Shown here: in pieces, positions 25,179 through 34,274 of the stretch
Layout: the number at the start of each line of letters is the position of its first letter
Numbering within the stretch: the first letter of the stretch is position 1
Assembly (NCBI GenBank): GCA_947503715.1
Contig: CANNER010000004.1
Location: 417,464 to 481,463 of the forward strand
Direction: 5' to 3'
Source of the DNA: an uncultured Caulobacterales bacterium
GTDB lineage: Bacteria > Pseudomonadota > Alphaproteobacteria > Caulobacterales > Maricaulaceae
Length of the DNA: 64,000 nt
Notes under the pieces: model-generated
Databases searched by the model: none
Told to the model about the DNA's origin: nothing
The model's input: only the letters and a program-made list of their open reading frames with translations
Program-made: the position numbers and the translations under genes

Positions 25179-26003
25179 TCAGGCGCTTAGCTCGACTGCG
25201 GGCACCACTTCCGCCAATTGCCCGCCCATCCGAATGGGTTCCGCACGCACCGCCAATCCGTTCGCGCCCGTCTCAACATAGACCCCACAAAGCGTGCCGG
25301 GGCCGCTGGCCGTTGTGAACCGTCCGCCGCGCATTTTGGTTGTGAATCGACGCAGCGGTTCTTCGATCTCCATCCCGATGACGGAATTATAATCGCCGCA
25401 CATGCCCGCATCGGTCTGGTAAGCCGTGCCGTCCGGCAGGATGCGCGTATCGCCCGTCGGGACATGTTGATGCGTGCCAACAACGAGGCTGGCGCGGCCG
25501 TCGCAGAAATATCCCATGGCGTTTTTCTCTGACGTGGCTTCGGCATGGACATCGACGAGCACGACATCCGCGACCGCGCCCAGCGGAGCGGCTTCCAGTT
25601 CTCGGTCCACGGCGTGAAACGCATTGTCGAGCGGGTCCATAAACACGCTTCCGAGGACATTCACGACGAGGAGTTGGTAGCCATTGACCTCGAACAGGCC
25701 GGCGCCTCGTCCGGGCGTCGTGCCCTTTGGATAATTACAAGGGCGGATGATCCGGCTATCATTATCAATGACCGAAATACCTTGCGCCTGATCGAACGTG
25801 TGATTGCCAAGGGTGAGGACATCCGCGCCCGCATCAAAAAGTTCCTCGGCCGTCGCGCGCGTAATGCCGAAACCACCCGCCGCGTTTTCCGCGTTGATTA
25901 CAACCGCGTCGAGACCGAGCTTTTTGCGCAGACCGGGTAGATGCCGCGTCACGGCATTGCGGCCTGACCGTCCGACAACGTCTCCAAAAAAGGCAATTTT
26001 CAT
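25179..26003 (-). CDS. YmdB-family metallophosphoesterase (TIGR00282)
   Basis: 274 residues: MKIAFFGDVVGRSGRNAV with the metal-binding GDVVG, NAENAAGGFGIT, LTLGNHTFDQ, and VVGTHQHVPTGD...MCGDYNSVIG. This is the YmdB/TIGR00282 family, dimetal phosphodiesterases; B. subtilis YmdB hydrolyses cyclic nucleotides. It overlaps the start region of the upstream cyclo-ligase gene by ATGA (26000-26003), a pairing known in alphaproteobacteria. Confidence 0.92.
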   Translation of the reverse strand: MKIAFFGDVVGRSGRNAVTRHLPGLRKKLGLDAVVINAENAAGGFGITRATAEELFDAGADVLTLGNHTFDQAQGISVIDNDSRIIRPCNYPKGTTPGRGAGLFEVNGYQLLVVNVLGSVFMDPLDNAFHAVDRELEAAPLGAVADVVLVDVHAEATSEKNAMGYFCDGRASLVVGTHQHVPTGDTRILPDGTAYQTDAGMCGDYNSVIGMEIEEPLRRFTTKMRGGRFTTASGPGTLCGVYVETGANGLAVRAEPIRMGGQLAEVVPAVELSA

Positions 26004-26560
26004 CTGAACGTCCTGAACTCTTTTTCCGTCAATATACCGTCCAGACGTTCGTCATGCGCGTCCGTCGGCAAGTCCGCCACCTCTTGCCCCGCATAGGCGA
26101 CACCGCAAGCGAAAACGTCACCTTCCGCACGGAGCTTTGCCAGCGTCCTGTCATAATAACCCCCGCCATAACCGAGGCGTTTGCCGTCAGGTGTGAACGC
26201 AAGGAGCGGGACGAGGACACATTTTGGAGTCAAAATTGCGCCTTCTATTGGATAGGACACACCATATCGATCTGTCTGCATCTCGGATTGAGGGGTCCAG
26301 CGCCTAAAAATGAGAGACCTTTCAACCGCCTCAACGACGGGGAGACAGATGTCATAGCCTTCCTTTTGAAGATCATAGAGCAAAGGCCAGACATTAATTT
26401 CATCGTTAATCGGGGAAAAACCAGCCACAATATTTGAGTGAGACTTAAAACCGGACAGTCTTAAGAGATCGACTTTAGGATTTTGCTTATAAATATCTGC
26501 GCGGCGTTCCTTAGAGTCTGATCGCGCCTGCGCCTTGAGTTTATAAATCTGATCGCGCAT
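26000..26560 (-). CDS. fau: 5-formyltetrahydrofolate cyclo-ligase
   Basis: 186 residues from ATG 26560 (an in-frame TTG at 26578 is the alternative). Converts 5-formyl-THF to 5,10-methenyl-THF with ATP. The C-terminus holds LTPKCVLVPLLAFTPDGKRLGYGGGYYDRTLAKLR, the family signature. The gene lies near zapA and the 6S RNA, the same neighbourhood as in many proteobacteria, but a small plus-strand gene is inserted between it and the 6S locus. Confidence 0.92.
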   Translation of the reverse strand: MRDQIYKLKAQARSDSKERRADIYKQNPKVDLLRLSGFKSHSNIVAGFSPINDEINVWPLLYDLQKEGYDICLPVVEAVERSLIFRRWTPQSEMQTDRYGVSYPIEGAILTPKCVLVPLLAFTPDGKRLGYGGGYYDRTLAKLRAEGDVFACGVAYAGQEVADLPTDAHDERLDGILTEKEFRTFR

Positions 26561-26601
26561 GCGTGTACCAATCTCCAATATCTACACGATGTTCCAAGTT
26601 T

Positions 26602-27066
26602 ATGATGAAACCAATATCAAGTGCGTTTATCCTACTCATCGCGACAAGTCTCCCTGCCGCATCCCATGCAGAAGGCGCTCTGGATTGGGCAACAGGATCT
26701 TGGGGGATAGATGTTGAAAATATCCCCGAAGACCTGACTCCAGAGCAGATAGATTCCTATAGAAATTGCGATACATCTCCTGTGAGGATCACCATCGATA
26801 AAGAAAACCTGCGCTATAAGGCTATCCATACTGGGGAAAATGACTTCACCTCCACATCACCCGTTCTCGATGTGCAGGAACGGTGGATTACATTACAATA
26901 TGATGATGAAACACGAACGCTGGAAAATGGTGATTTACATAAATGGCATATGTTCTTTGTTTCACCCGACAAATTCTATTGGATTGTGGGGGAAGGCGTG
27001 GGCGAGAATGAACGTGAAGGCGTCGTGCCCGTGGCGCGCGTCAGATGTCAATTTAAGGGAGTGTGA
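26602..27066 (+). CDS. Small secreted protein of unknown function
   Basis: 154 residues from ATG 26602. MMKPISSAFILLIATSLPAASHAEG is a signal peptide. The mature chain starts ALDWATGSWGIDVENIPEDLTPEQIDSYRNCDTSPVRITID and ends with VARVRCQFKGV; WATGSWGI and the two distant cysteines suggest a small beta-barrel, lipocalin-like fold, which is inference. It is divergent from the cyclo-ligase and ends at the 3' border of the 6S RNA gene on the other strand. Confidence 0.7.
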   Translation: MMKPISSAFILLIATSLPAASHAEGALDWATGSWGIDVENIPEDLTPEQIDSYRNCDTSPVRITIDKENLRYKAIHTGENDFTSTSPVLDVQERWITLQYDDETRTLENGDLHKWHMFFVSPDKFYWIVGEGVGENEREGVVPVARVRCQFKGV

Positions 27067-27084
27067 CGGCCACCACGATGTCCG

Positions 27085-27225
27085 TGGAGGCTTAAGAATC
27101 CTCGTGAACCTCAATTTGAGGTGGGCGCCGGAATTAAACAGACCACGGTCTGAACAGAGCCAGCTCCCTAAGGAATAGTAAGGTCCGGTGGATTAGTGCT
27201 TCACACGCAACCCGCAGCGACCGTC
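27085..27225 (-). ncRNA. ssrS: 6S RNA
   Basis: Directly downstream of zapA on the same strand, the conserved site for ssrS. The minus-strand sequence contains blocks typical of alphaproteobacterial 6S RNA as I remember them: GGACCTTACTATTCC, AGGGAGCTGGCTCTG, GGCGCCCACCT and TGAGGTTCACGAGGATTC. AATCC and GGATT can pair to close the central bubble. 6S RNA binds RNA polymerase holoenzyme by mimicking an open promoter. The ends given are approximate. Confidence 0.72.
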
Positions 27226-27269
27226 GAATGGCTATGTGGGCGTCATCACCATTGAGTGCAATAGGCGAA

Positions 27270-27629
27270 TTAATCGCTTAGCTTCGCCGCCAATTTCTCA
27301 ATCCGTCTCGCCGCCGCGTGCAATGTCTTCGCGGCCTCCGCCTGCGTTTTCGCGCTGGCCAGCGTGGCGGCGTCGCGTTCTTTGCGCAGGCCCGCAGCTT
27401 TGGCATCGACGCGCAGGTCGATATTTTGCATTGTGTCCTCGACCTCGTCCATCATCGTAATCCCCGCCATGACGAGCAGACGGAGATCGCCGATCTGGCC
27501 GAATTGATTGGCCATCTGATTGACGCGGTCATCGAGTTTCTGGCCTAGGCGCAGGAGGCGTTCTTCTTCACCGTCTTCGCATCCCATCGCATATTTACGA
27601 CCATTAATATCGAGGCTGACTTTACCCAT
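27270..27629 (-). CDS. zapA: Cell division protein ZapA
   Basis: 119 residues: MGKVSLDINGRKYAMGCEDGEEERLLRLGQKLDDRVN, the ZapA N-terminal domain, then a long coiled coil (LRKERDAATLASAKTQAEAAKTLHAAARRIEKLAAKL). ZapA tetramers bundle FtsZ filaments at midcell. It lies 3 bp behind a coiled-coil gene and directly in front of the 6S RNA. Confidence 0.93.
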   Translation of the reverse strand: MGKVSLDINGRKYAMGCEDGEEERLLRLGQKLDDRVNQMANQFGQIGDLRLLVMAGITMMDEVEDTMQNIDLRVDAKAAGLRKERDAATLASAKTQAEAAKTLHAAARRIEKLAAKLSD

Positions 27630-27632
27630 GGC

Positions 27633-27980
27633 TTACGCTCCTAAGACTGAGCGTACCACGCCCATCACACGGTCAAGTTCAGCCTCGCTCTCCCGCGCCA
27701 GATTTGAAAATTCCTGTTCCCGTTTTGACAATTGCGCGGTCGCGGCCTGCGCTTTCTCAGCCTCCAGCCGTGCCCGCTCCGCCGCCTCTTCAGCCTTGGC
27801 CGCCATTTCGTCCAGTTGCGCGGCGAGTTTGGAGCGGTCCTCGCGGAAAGCCTCCGAGTCCTGGGACGAGGCCTCCAACGTCTTCATGCGGGAGAGAATG
27901 GGACCGATTGCGGCCTCCAGCGAATCGACCGCAGACTCGAGAGCCGCCTTGGCAGAATTCATGTCAGCGCTGTCATGCAT
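27633..27980 (-). CDS. Coiled-coil protein, DUF4164-like, ZapA-linked
   Basis: 115 residues, almost entirely coiled coil: AKAALESAVDSLEAAIGPILSRMKTLE followed by Ala/Glu-rich heptads (KLAAQLDEMAAKAEEAAERARLEAEKAQAATAQLSKRE). DUF4164 proteins stand next to zapA in many alphaproteobacteria and may act as ZapB-like division factors. Three bp separate it from zapA. Low sequence complexity makes the family call tentative. Confidence 0.8.
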   Translation of the reverse strand: MHDSADMNSAKAALESAVDSLEAAIGPILSRMKTLEASSQDSEAFREDRSKLAAQLDEMAAKAEEAAERARLEAEKAQAATAQLSKREQEFSNLARESEAELDRVMGVVRSVLGA

Positions 27981-28117
27981 TTAATTTTCCAATCGCATCC
28001 GAATTTTGCACAGAATGGCCCGCAATTTGCGTTTAAACAAGGGCTTAATGTTGACTTGTTTGTACGGCCTGCCCATGGGGTGCGGGCTTCACGCAGCCCG
28101 TCAAAGAGGACGCTGGA

Positions 28118-29134
28118 ATGACTGTCAGGATCGGAATTAACGGCTTTGGCCGCATTGGACGGTTGGTCGCGCGTGCGCTCGCCGAATATGATATTGCCGA
28201 CATAGAACTCGTCGCGATCAATTCGCCCGGCGCATTGGAAACCTCCGCACATCTCCTCCGCTATGACAGTGTGCATGGACGCTTTGGATTCAAAGTTGAT
28301 GCGGGGGAAGATTACATTGATTACGGGCGTGGCAAAGTGGCGATGAGCCATGAACGCGATCCCGGTGCCGTCAAATGGGGCGAGATGGGCGTTGATGTTG
28401 TCATGGAGTGTACGGGTATTTTCCGGTCACGCGAGAGCGTACAACCGCATTTGAAAGCCGGCGCGAAAGCTGTGCTGATCTCCGCGCCCGGGCAGGATGT
28501 CGATAAAACCATCGTTTACGGCGTGAACCATGAGAATCTGACGAAGGATGACCGTGTGGTCTCCTGCGCGTCCTGCACAACCAACTGCCTCGCCCCCGTT
28601 GCCAAAGTCCTGATGGACAGTGTCGGGATTAAGCGCGGTTTTATGACGACGGTCCATTCCTATACGCAGGATCAGCGCATCCTCGATAATTCCCACAAAG
28701 ATCTTTACCGCGCCCGCGCCGCCGGGTTGAACATGATCCCAACTTCGACCGGGGCCGCCAAGGCCGTCGGCCTTGTCATTCCGGAATTGCAAGGGCGTCT
28801 CTCCGGCTCTGCCGTGCGTGTGCCGACGGCGAATGTCTCCATGGTCGATCTGGCGTTCCAGCCGGAAATGCGGACATCCGCCGAGGAAGTGAACAGCTAC
28901 ATGCGCGACGCGGTCAAAGGTCCGATGAAGGGCGTAATTTGTTATTCTGAAAATCCGCTCGTCAGCTCCGACCTCAACCATGACCCGAACAGCGCGACGT
29001 TTGCCTCGCTCCTGACCAAGGACATGGATGGCGATCTCGTCAAGATTATTGCGTGGTATGATAATGAGTGGGGATTTGCTAACCGAATGATAGATGTGAC
29101 CCGTGTGATGGGTCAGCAAATGGGAACAGCCTAA
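28118..29134 (+). CDS. gap: Glyceraldehyde-3-phosphate dehydrogenase, type I
   Basis: 338 residues: INGFGRIGRLVARAL NAD-binding start and the catalytic cysteine block SCASCTTNCLAPV near residue 150, plus WYDNEWGFANRM at the end. Oxidises glyceraldehyde-3-phosphate to 1,3-bisphosphoglycerate. Its TAA overlaps the pgk ATG by one base (29134), giving a coupled glycolysis/Calvin-type operon with pgk and aldolase. Confidence 0.96.
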   Translation: MTVRIGINGFGRIGRLVARALAEYDIADIELVAINSPGALETSAHLLRYDSVHGRFGFKVDAGEDYIDYGRGKVAMSHERDPGAVKWGEMGVDVVMECTGIFRSRESVQPHLKAGAKAVLISAPGQDVDKTIVYGVNHENLTKDDRVVSCASCTTNCLAPVAKVLMDSVGIKRGFMTTVHSYTQDQRILDNSHKDLYRARAAGLNMIPTSTGAAKAVGLVIPELQGRLSGSAVRVPTANVSMVDLAFQPEMRTSAEEVNSYMRDAVKGPMKGVICYSENPLVSSDLNHDPNSATFASLLTKDMDGDLVKIIAWYDNEWGFANRMIDVTRVMGQQMGTA

Positions 29135-30315
29135 TGGATTTCAAACGTCTCGAAGATGCGGAGCTGAAAGGCAAAACAGCGGTTGTGCGCGTGGACTTTA
29201 ATGTGCCCCGCGATGAGGACGGCAATATTACTGATGATATGCGCATCCGCATGGCGCTGCCGACGATTAATCATCTGCGGGAGAAGGGCGCAAAAATTGT
29301 GCTGCTCTCGCATTTTGGCCGACCCAAGGGCGAAGTGGATGAGGCGCTATCCCTCAAATTCGTCGTTCCGGCCCTCGCCGAAGCCCTGAACCATCCCGTC
29401 AATTTCGCGAAAGACATGAATCCGAATGTCGTTCAAATCATGGAAGACGGCGATGTGACCTTGTTAGAAAATACGCGTTTCCATGCAGGCGAAACGACGA
29501 ATGATGAGGCGTTAACCAAAGATTTCGCGGAATTTGGCGATCTCTTCGTCATGGACGCTTTTTCTGCAGCACATCGCGCGCATGCGTCGTCTGTTGGCGT
29601 GGCCGCGCATCTGCCCGCTTATGCCGGCCTCGCTATGGCGCGGGAATTGGACCATATCGCGTCTGCGCTGGACCACCCGATTAAGCCCGTCATGGCGATT
29701 GTCGGCGGGGCGAAAGTCTCCACAAAGATCGACCTGCTGGAAAACCTCGTCACACGCCTTGATACACTCGTCATTGGCGGCGGCATGGCGAATACGTTCC
29801 TCTTTGCGCAAGGCCATGATGTTGGCGCGTCGCTCTGCGAGAAGGATCTGAAGGATAAAGCGCTGGCGATTCTCGCGGCAGCCAAAAAAGACAATTGCGA
29901 AATCGTCTTGCCCGTCGATGTCGTCGTGGCCAGCGAGTTCAAAGCCCATGCCGAGAGCCGCGTCTGCGGATTGGACGACGTGAAATCCGGTGAAATGATT
30001 TTGGATGCCGGACCGGACACGGTCTCCGCCATTCTCGACGTGATGGAAGCGTCCAAGACGCTCATCTGGAACGGACCGCTGGGCGCCTTTGAAATGTCGC
30101 CTTTTGATACTTCCACGGTCGAATGCGCAAAGTTTGCGGCAAAGCTCTGCAAAAAAGATGTGATCATCGCCGTCGCAGGTGGCGGCGATACTGTCGCGGC
30201 CCTCGCCCTTGCCGATGTTATCGACGATTTCACCTTTGTCAGCACAGCCGGCGGGGCCTTCCTCGAATGGATGGAGGGCAAACCCCTGCCCGGCGTCGAC
30301 ATTTTAACAGCCTAA
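29134..30315 (+). CDS. pgk: Phosphoglycerate kinase
   Basis: 393 residues. VVRVDFNVPRDEDGNITDDMRI and LLSHFGRPKGEVDEALSL in the N-domain, IVGGAKVSTKIDLLENL at the hinge, and ADVIDDFTFVSTAGGAFLEWMEGK-type nucleotide-binding end. Transfers phosphate from 1,3-bisphosphoglycerate to ADP. Middle gene of gap-pgk-fba. Confidence 0.96.
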   Translation: MDFKRLEDAELKGKTAVVRVDFNVPRDEDGNITDDMRIRMALPTINHLREKGAKIVLLSHFGRPKGEVDEALSLKFVVPALAEALNHPVNFAKDMNPNVVQIMEDGDVTLLENTRFHAGETTNDEALTKDFAEFGDLFVMDAFSAAHRAHASSVGVAAHLPAYAGLAMARELDHIASALDHPIKPVMAIVGGAKVSTKIDLLENLVTRLDTLVIGGGMANTFLFAQGHDVGASLCEKDLKDKALAILAAAKKDNCEIVLPVDVVVASEFKAHAESRVCGLDDVKSGEMILDAGPDTVSAILDVMEASKTLIWNGPLGAFEMSPFDTSTVECAKFAAKLCKKDVIIAVAGGGDTVAALALADVIDDFTFVSTAGGAFLEWMEGKPLPGVDILTA

Positions 30316-30339
30316 ATAAATAGATTAACGGAGCGTCCC

Positions 30340-31386
30340 ATGGATATCGAAGCCCTCAATAAAATCGCCGTCGCAATGGTCGAACCCGGCACAGGCATCC
30401 TCGCTGCGGATGAGAGCCACGGCACCATTGGCAAGCGCTTCACGTCTATCAATGTCGAAAATAACGAGACCAACCGTCGCGATTGGCGCGAAATGTTGTT
30501 CCGCACGCAACCCGCCATGCAAGACCATATTAGCGGCGTCATCCTCTATGATGAAACGATCCGCCAGAGCGCGGCCGACGGCACACCCTTCGTGAAGCTC
30601 ATGCAGGATGCGGGCGCAATCCCGGGCATTAAAGTTGATATGGGCATCACGCCACTGGCCGGACGTCCGGGCGAAACGATTACGCAAGGCCTTGACGGTC
30701 TGCGCGAGCGCCTCGCGGAATATTACGAGCTCGGTGCACGTTTCGCCAAATGGCGCGCCGTCATCGAAATCTCCCATCCCGACCAATATGTCGGCAGCAC
30801 CCCGACCCGCGGCGGTATGAAGGCTAATAACCACGCGCTGGGCCGCTATGCCGCGCTCTGTCAGGAAGCGGGCATCGTCCCCATCGTCGAACCCGAAGTC
30901 CTGATGGGCGGCCATCACTCGGTCGAACGCTGTCACGAAGTCACGGAAAAAGTCCTGAACTCTCTCTTTACCGAGCTTTATGAGCAGGGCGTGAAACTGG
31001 AAGGCACCATCTTGAAACCGAATATGGTTGTGGCGGGCAAAAAATGCGCGGACCAACCGTCACGCGAAGAAATCGCGGAACGCACAATTAAAGTCCTAAA
31101 GGACACTGTGCCCTCCGCCGTACCCGGCATCGCCTTCCTATCCGGCGGGCAGGAGAATGAGGAAGCCACGCGTAACCTCGATATGATGAATAAAATCGGC
31201 GGGTTCCCGTGGAAGCTGACTTATTCCTTCGGCCGTGCGCTACAGCAATCCGCACTATTTGCGTGGAAGGGCAAGGCCGAGAACTACGATGCCGCACAAA
31301 CCGCCTTCAATCACCGCGCCCGCATGAACGGCCTCGCAAGTAAGGGCGAGTGGAGCGCGGAGATTGATGATACGGTGGATGCTTAA
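30340..31386 (+). CDS. Fructose-bisphosphate aldolase, class I
   Basis: 348 residues, class I (Schiff-base) type: GTGILAADESHGTIGKRF, GARFAKWRAVIEI, GTILKPNMVVAGKK with the imine-forming lysine, and FLSGGQENEEATRNL. It cleaves fructose-1,6-bisphosphate. Many alphaproteobacteria use class II enzymes, others class I; here it completes a three-gene glycolytic operon 24 bp behind pgk. Confidence 0.95.
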   Translation: MDIEALNKIAVAMVEPGTGILAADESHGTIGKRFTSINVENNETNRRDWREMLFRTQPAMQDHISGVILYDETIRQSAADGTPFVKLMQDAGAIPGIKVDMGITPLAGRPGETITQGLDGLRERLAEYYELGARFAKWRAVIEISHPDQYVGSTPTRGGMKANNHALGRYAALCQEAGIVPIVEPEVLMGGHHSVERCHEVTEKVLNSLFTELYEQGVKLEGTILKPNMVVAGKKCADQPSREEIAERTIKVLKDTVPSAVPGIAFLSGGQENEEATRNLDMMNKIGGFPWKLTYSFGRALQQSALFAWKGKAENYDAAQTAFNHRARMNGLASKGEWSAEIDDTVDA

Positions 31387-31401
31387 GGCTCGATTTTCAA
31401 A

Positions 31402-31438
31402 CAAGTAGATAGACTCTTTTGTTCATCTACAGTTTTCT
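31402..31438 (+). terminator. Probable terminator after the aldolase gene
   Basis: GTAGAT (31405) pairs with ATCTAC (31430) with a few inner pairs, followed by AGTTTTCTT. It separates the glycolytic operon from the AT-rich glycan island. Stem is modest. Confidence 0.5.
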
Positions 31439-31875
31439 TATTTGTCCGGGAAAACGACTTTTTCCAACATGATATAAGCGTATATCGCCGTAATACCGAC
31501 AGTCAAAATAATTGCGAGATATTCGTGAAAAAGGTCTGTTGCAAAGATAACGCGGTAAAGACCAAGTTGCAGCACATATACACTGGCATATGTTAAAGCA
31601 TATAGGGCGGCCGTTCTAATAACGCGGCCTGAACTGCCGAAGACAAATGTTCGATTCAAAATATAGTTGATAAACAAACCCACTATATTCGTGATCAGTA
31701 ACGCAAAATCATACCCAAACCCGGACTGTTCAAGTCCAAAAACAAGGCCTAACAAAGCAAGATTAAGGCCGCCACCAACCATCAAAAAACGTAAAATTTG
31801 CGAGAGCTTTTGACTTGGCAAACCCGTTTTCGAACTCACAAATTCAAGGCTCGACCTATAAATGTCTTTCAGCAT
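31438..31875 (-). CDS. GtrA-like membrane protein
   Basis: 145 residues with four hydrophobic segments: LRFLMVGGGLNLALLGLVFGLE, YDFALLITNIVGLFINYILNRTFVF, TAALYALTYASVYVLQLGLYRV and LAIILTVGITAIYAYIMLEKVVF. The NYILNRTFVF motif is typical of GtrA, which assists flipping of undecaprenyl-phosphate-linked sugars. A GtrB-like transferase and a large polytopic protein lie a few genes away, completing a Gtr-type glycosylation set. First gene of the AT-rich island. Confidence 0.87.
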   Translation of the reverse strand: MLKDIYRSSLEFVSSKTGLPSQKLSQILRFLMVGGGLNLALLGLVFGLEQSGFGYDFALLITNIVGLFINYILNRTFVFGSSGRVIRTAALYALTYASVYVLQLGLYRVIFATDLFHEYLAIILTVGITAIYAYIMLEKVVFPDK

Positions 31876-31960
31876 TTTTTGCCTTTATACTGTCTTGAAC
31901 CTCGTTGAAATGCTGACTAATGGATAAAGTCGTTAAAATTTTTATGAGTCTGGATAAATA

Positions 31961-32689
31961 ATGCCCGAAAAACAGATCGCTTTGGTTTCGGGTGGTACAC
32001 GTGGTATCGGAGCCGCAATATCGGCGAGGCTTATAAAGGCCGAATATGAGGTCATAGCTTTATATAATCAAAATGAAGAACAGGCGAATAATTTCAAACG
32101 CGAGACGAACGTTCATATTTTAAAATGCGATGTGAGCCATTATGACACCTGCGCAGACACAATTGAGAACATTCAAAATGAATATGGAAAAATATCTGTC
32201 TTAGTGAATAATGCAGGTATTACGAGAGACGGATTTTTTCATAAAATGGATCGTCAAATGTGGTCAGATGTCATAAACACAAACCTTAACGGTGTTTTCA
32301 ACCTAACGCATTTAATTTGGCCGTCCATGATCGAAAACGGATATGGTCGCGTTATAAATATCTCTTCTATTAACGGCCAGACAGGGCAAATGGGACAAGC
32401 GAATTATTCCGCGACAAAAGCTGCAGTCTTGGGGTTCACGCGGACCTTAGCGCTTGAAGGCGCGCGGCGCGGCGTAACCGTCAATGCCGTCGCACCAGGC
32501 TATATAGAAACGGATATGATGGCGAGTATCCCGGAAAAAGTTCTTGATAAAATCATAGCAAAAATACCTATCGGCCGTCTCGGTAAAGCTGATGAAATCG
32601 CGAGATGTGTTGAGTTCCTAGCAGACCCTGCGTCCAGTTTCATTACAGGCAGCACATTAACCGCGAATGGGGCACAGCACCTCGTCTAA
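31961..32689 (+). CDS. FabG/PhaB-like short-chain 3-ketoacyl reductase
   Basis: 242 residues: SGGTRGIGAAI cofactor motif, NNAGITRDGFFHKM, ISSINGQTGQMGQANYSATKAA with the Ser-Tyr-Lys catalytic set, and a C-terminal SFITGSTLTANGAQH. The NAGITRD and GQMGQANYSATK segments are closest to acetoacetyl-CoA (PhaB) and 3-oxoacyl-ACP reductases. In this position, next to an acyltransferase and WecE, it may supply a 3-hydroxyacyl group for a sugar rather than serve lipid synthesis; this is inference. AT-rich relative to housekeeping genes nearby. Confidence 0.87.
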   Translation: MPEKQIALVSGGTRGIGAAISARLIKAEYEVIALYNQNEEQANNFKRETNVHILKCDVSHYDTCADTIENIQNEYGKISVLVNNAGITRDGFFHKMDRQMWSDVINTNLNGVFNLTHLIWPSMIENGYGRVINISSINGQTGQMGQANYSATKAAVLGFTRTLALEGARRGVTVNAVAPGYIETDMMASIPEKVLDKIIAKIPIGRLGKADEIARCVEFLADPASSFITGSTLTANGAQHLV

Positions 32690-32706
32690 TTTAAAAGGAA
32701 ACGATC

Positions 32707-33264
32707 ATGGGGTTCTACAGTCAAGACGATTTGGCCAAGCTTGGATTTAAATCTATTGGGAAAAATGTCAAAGTTTCAGAGCGCGCAGCCATATATGGGC
32801 ACAGTCAAATCAGCTTAGGCGATAATTCCAGAATTGATGATTTTTGTGTTGTTTCAGGAAATGTAACAATCGGACGAAATGTCCATCTTGCCGTCTATTC
32901 TCATATAGCGGGAGGACGCCCTGGCGTGACAATGGAAGATTTTTCTGGCCTTGCATATGGCGCACAAGTTTTTGCACAATCAGATGATTATTCAGGAGGC
33001 ACACTCACCAATCCAACTGTACCGGCTAAGTATAAGAAAGAAATCGAAGCCCCGGTCAGACTGGGTCGCCATTGTATCATTGGCACAAACGCCGTTATCT
33101 TACCTGGCGTTACAATTGAGGAAGGGACATCTATTGGCGCGATGTCAATGGTGACACGATCGACTAAGCCTTGGTCGATTTACTTTGGCGTCCCTGCAAA
33201 ACGTATTAAAGATCGCTCGCGGGACCTCTTAGAGCTTGAAAAACAATATCTGGCGGAGGAATGA
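32707..33264 (+). CDS. Hexapeptide-repeat (left-handed beta-helix) acyltransferase
   Basis: 185 residues. Hexapeptide repeats run from about 25 to 150 (SIGKNVKVSERAAIYGHSQISLGDNSRIDDFCVVSGNVTIGRNVHL, then VRLGRHCIIGTNAVILPGVTIEEGTSIGAMSMV). Such trimeric enzymes acylate sugars from acyl-CoA or acyl-ACP; many belong to O-antigen loci. It lies 17 bp after the ketoreductase, so both form an operon. A probable target is the amino group made by WecE. Confidence 0.87.
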   Translation: MGFYSQDDLAKLGFKSIGKNVKVSERAAIYGHSQISLGDNSRIDDFCVVSGNVTIGRNVHLAVYSHIAGGRPGVTMEDFSGLAYGAQVFAQSDDYSGGTLTNPTVPAKYKKEIEAPVRLGRHCIIGTNAVILPGVTIEEGTSIGAMSMVTRSTKPWSIYFGVPAKRIKDRSRDLLELEKQYLAEE

Positions 33265-33278
33265 TACGCCCAATAAAA

Positions 33279-34247
33279 TTATTTCATATCCGCTTTAATT
33301 CTATCAACAGTCGTTTCACGTAGAATATAGCTCGGCCTTTGTTTGACTTGGAAAAACACCTTTCCGACATAAATCCCGACAAAACTTGTCACCAATATTT
33401 GTATGCCACCTAACATTAAAATGGCCGCCATTGTAGAAGCCCAGCCTTCTGCACTAATGCCAAACACCAATTTTCGGACAACGAGAATGACGGTGTATAA
33501 TATGGCCGCTAAGGCCACTAAAAAACCAAAAGTCGCTATATAATAAACGGGCTTGATGGTATTTGACACGATACTGTCAAATGCGAGTTCAAAAAGTTTA
33601 GAAAATGAATAGCCACTTTTACCTTCCAGTCGCGCGGGTCTTTTAACTTCAACACGTCCAACATCAAATCCAAGGTGGGACATGAGTGCGGGAAAAAGGC
33701 GCATCTGCTCGTTATACATCCGGTAGGCTTCGGCCATGTCTTGATTAAATATTCTATAGTTCCCAACATCTGTACTCACGGGAATATCAGCCAGTTTATT
33801 CAAGACGAAATTAAAGACTCTTGACCCTAATTTCTTGCGGGTCCCAACGTCTTCATCTCCGCGAACGGCCAGGACCGAGTCATGGTTGCCGGACATTGCG
33901 GTTTGATACAAAAGAGCAACATCCTCAGGCCTGTCCTGCAAATCACAATCCATAACAACATACCAATCAGAATTGGCAAATTTAATTCCAGCCGTGATGG
34001 CTGCATGCTGACCGAAATTACGGCTCAGTCGAAGCCCCACAATACGGGGATTACGCTTGGCGTGCATAGCAATAACCGGCCAAACGGGTTGCGGACCGCA
34101 ATCATCAATAAGAACGATCTGATAATCCGACGTTATTGTTGATAACGTCGCCTCAAGCCTATCGATCAATTCAGGGAGTGTTTTGAGGCTGTTATAGACC
34201 GGAACAATCACGGCAATATGGGTTTTAGGTTTAAGAGTATCTGACAT
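33279..34247 (-). CDS. GtrB-like polyprenyl-phosphate glycosyltransferase, GT2 family
   Basis: 322 residues. GT-A domain: IAVIVPVYNSLKTLPELIDRLE, LIDDCG, LRLSRNFGQHAAITAGI, and the metal-site segment VVMDCDLQDRPEDV. Two C-terminal membrane helices (YYIATFGFLVALAAILYTVILV and ILMLGGIQILVTSFVGIYVGKVF). This is the GtrB/DPM1 group that loads a sugar onto undecaprenyl phosphate at the inner membrane. Partner of GtrA at 31.4 kb and the polytopic protein behind it. Confidence 0.9.
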   Translation of the reverse strand: MSDTLKPKTHIAVIVPVYNSLKTLPELIDRLEATLSTITSDYQIVLIDDCGPQPVWPVIAMHAKRNPRIVGLRLSRNFGQHAAITAGIKFANSDWYVVMDCDLQDRPEDVALLYQTAMSGNHDSVLAVRGDEDVGTRKKLGSRVFNFVLNKLADIPVSTDVGNYRIFNQDMAEAYRMYNEQMRLFPALMSHLGFDVGRVEVKRPARLEGKSGYSFSKLFELAFDSIVSNTIKPVYYIATFGFLVALAAILYTVILVVRKLVFGISAEGWASTMAAILMLGGIQILVTSFVGIYVGKVFFQVKQRPSYILRETTVDRIKADMK

Positions 34248-34274
34248 TTAAAAATCGATCGTTAAGTAAATATT

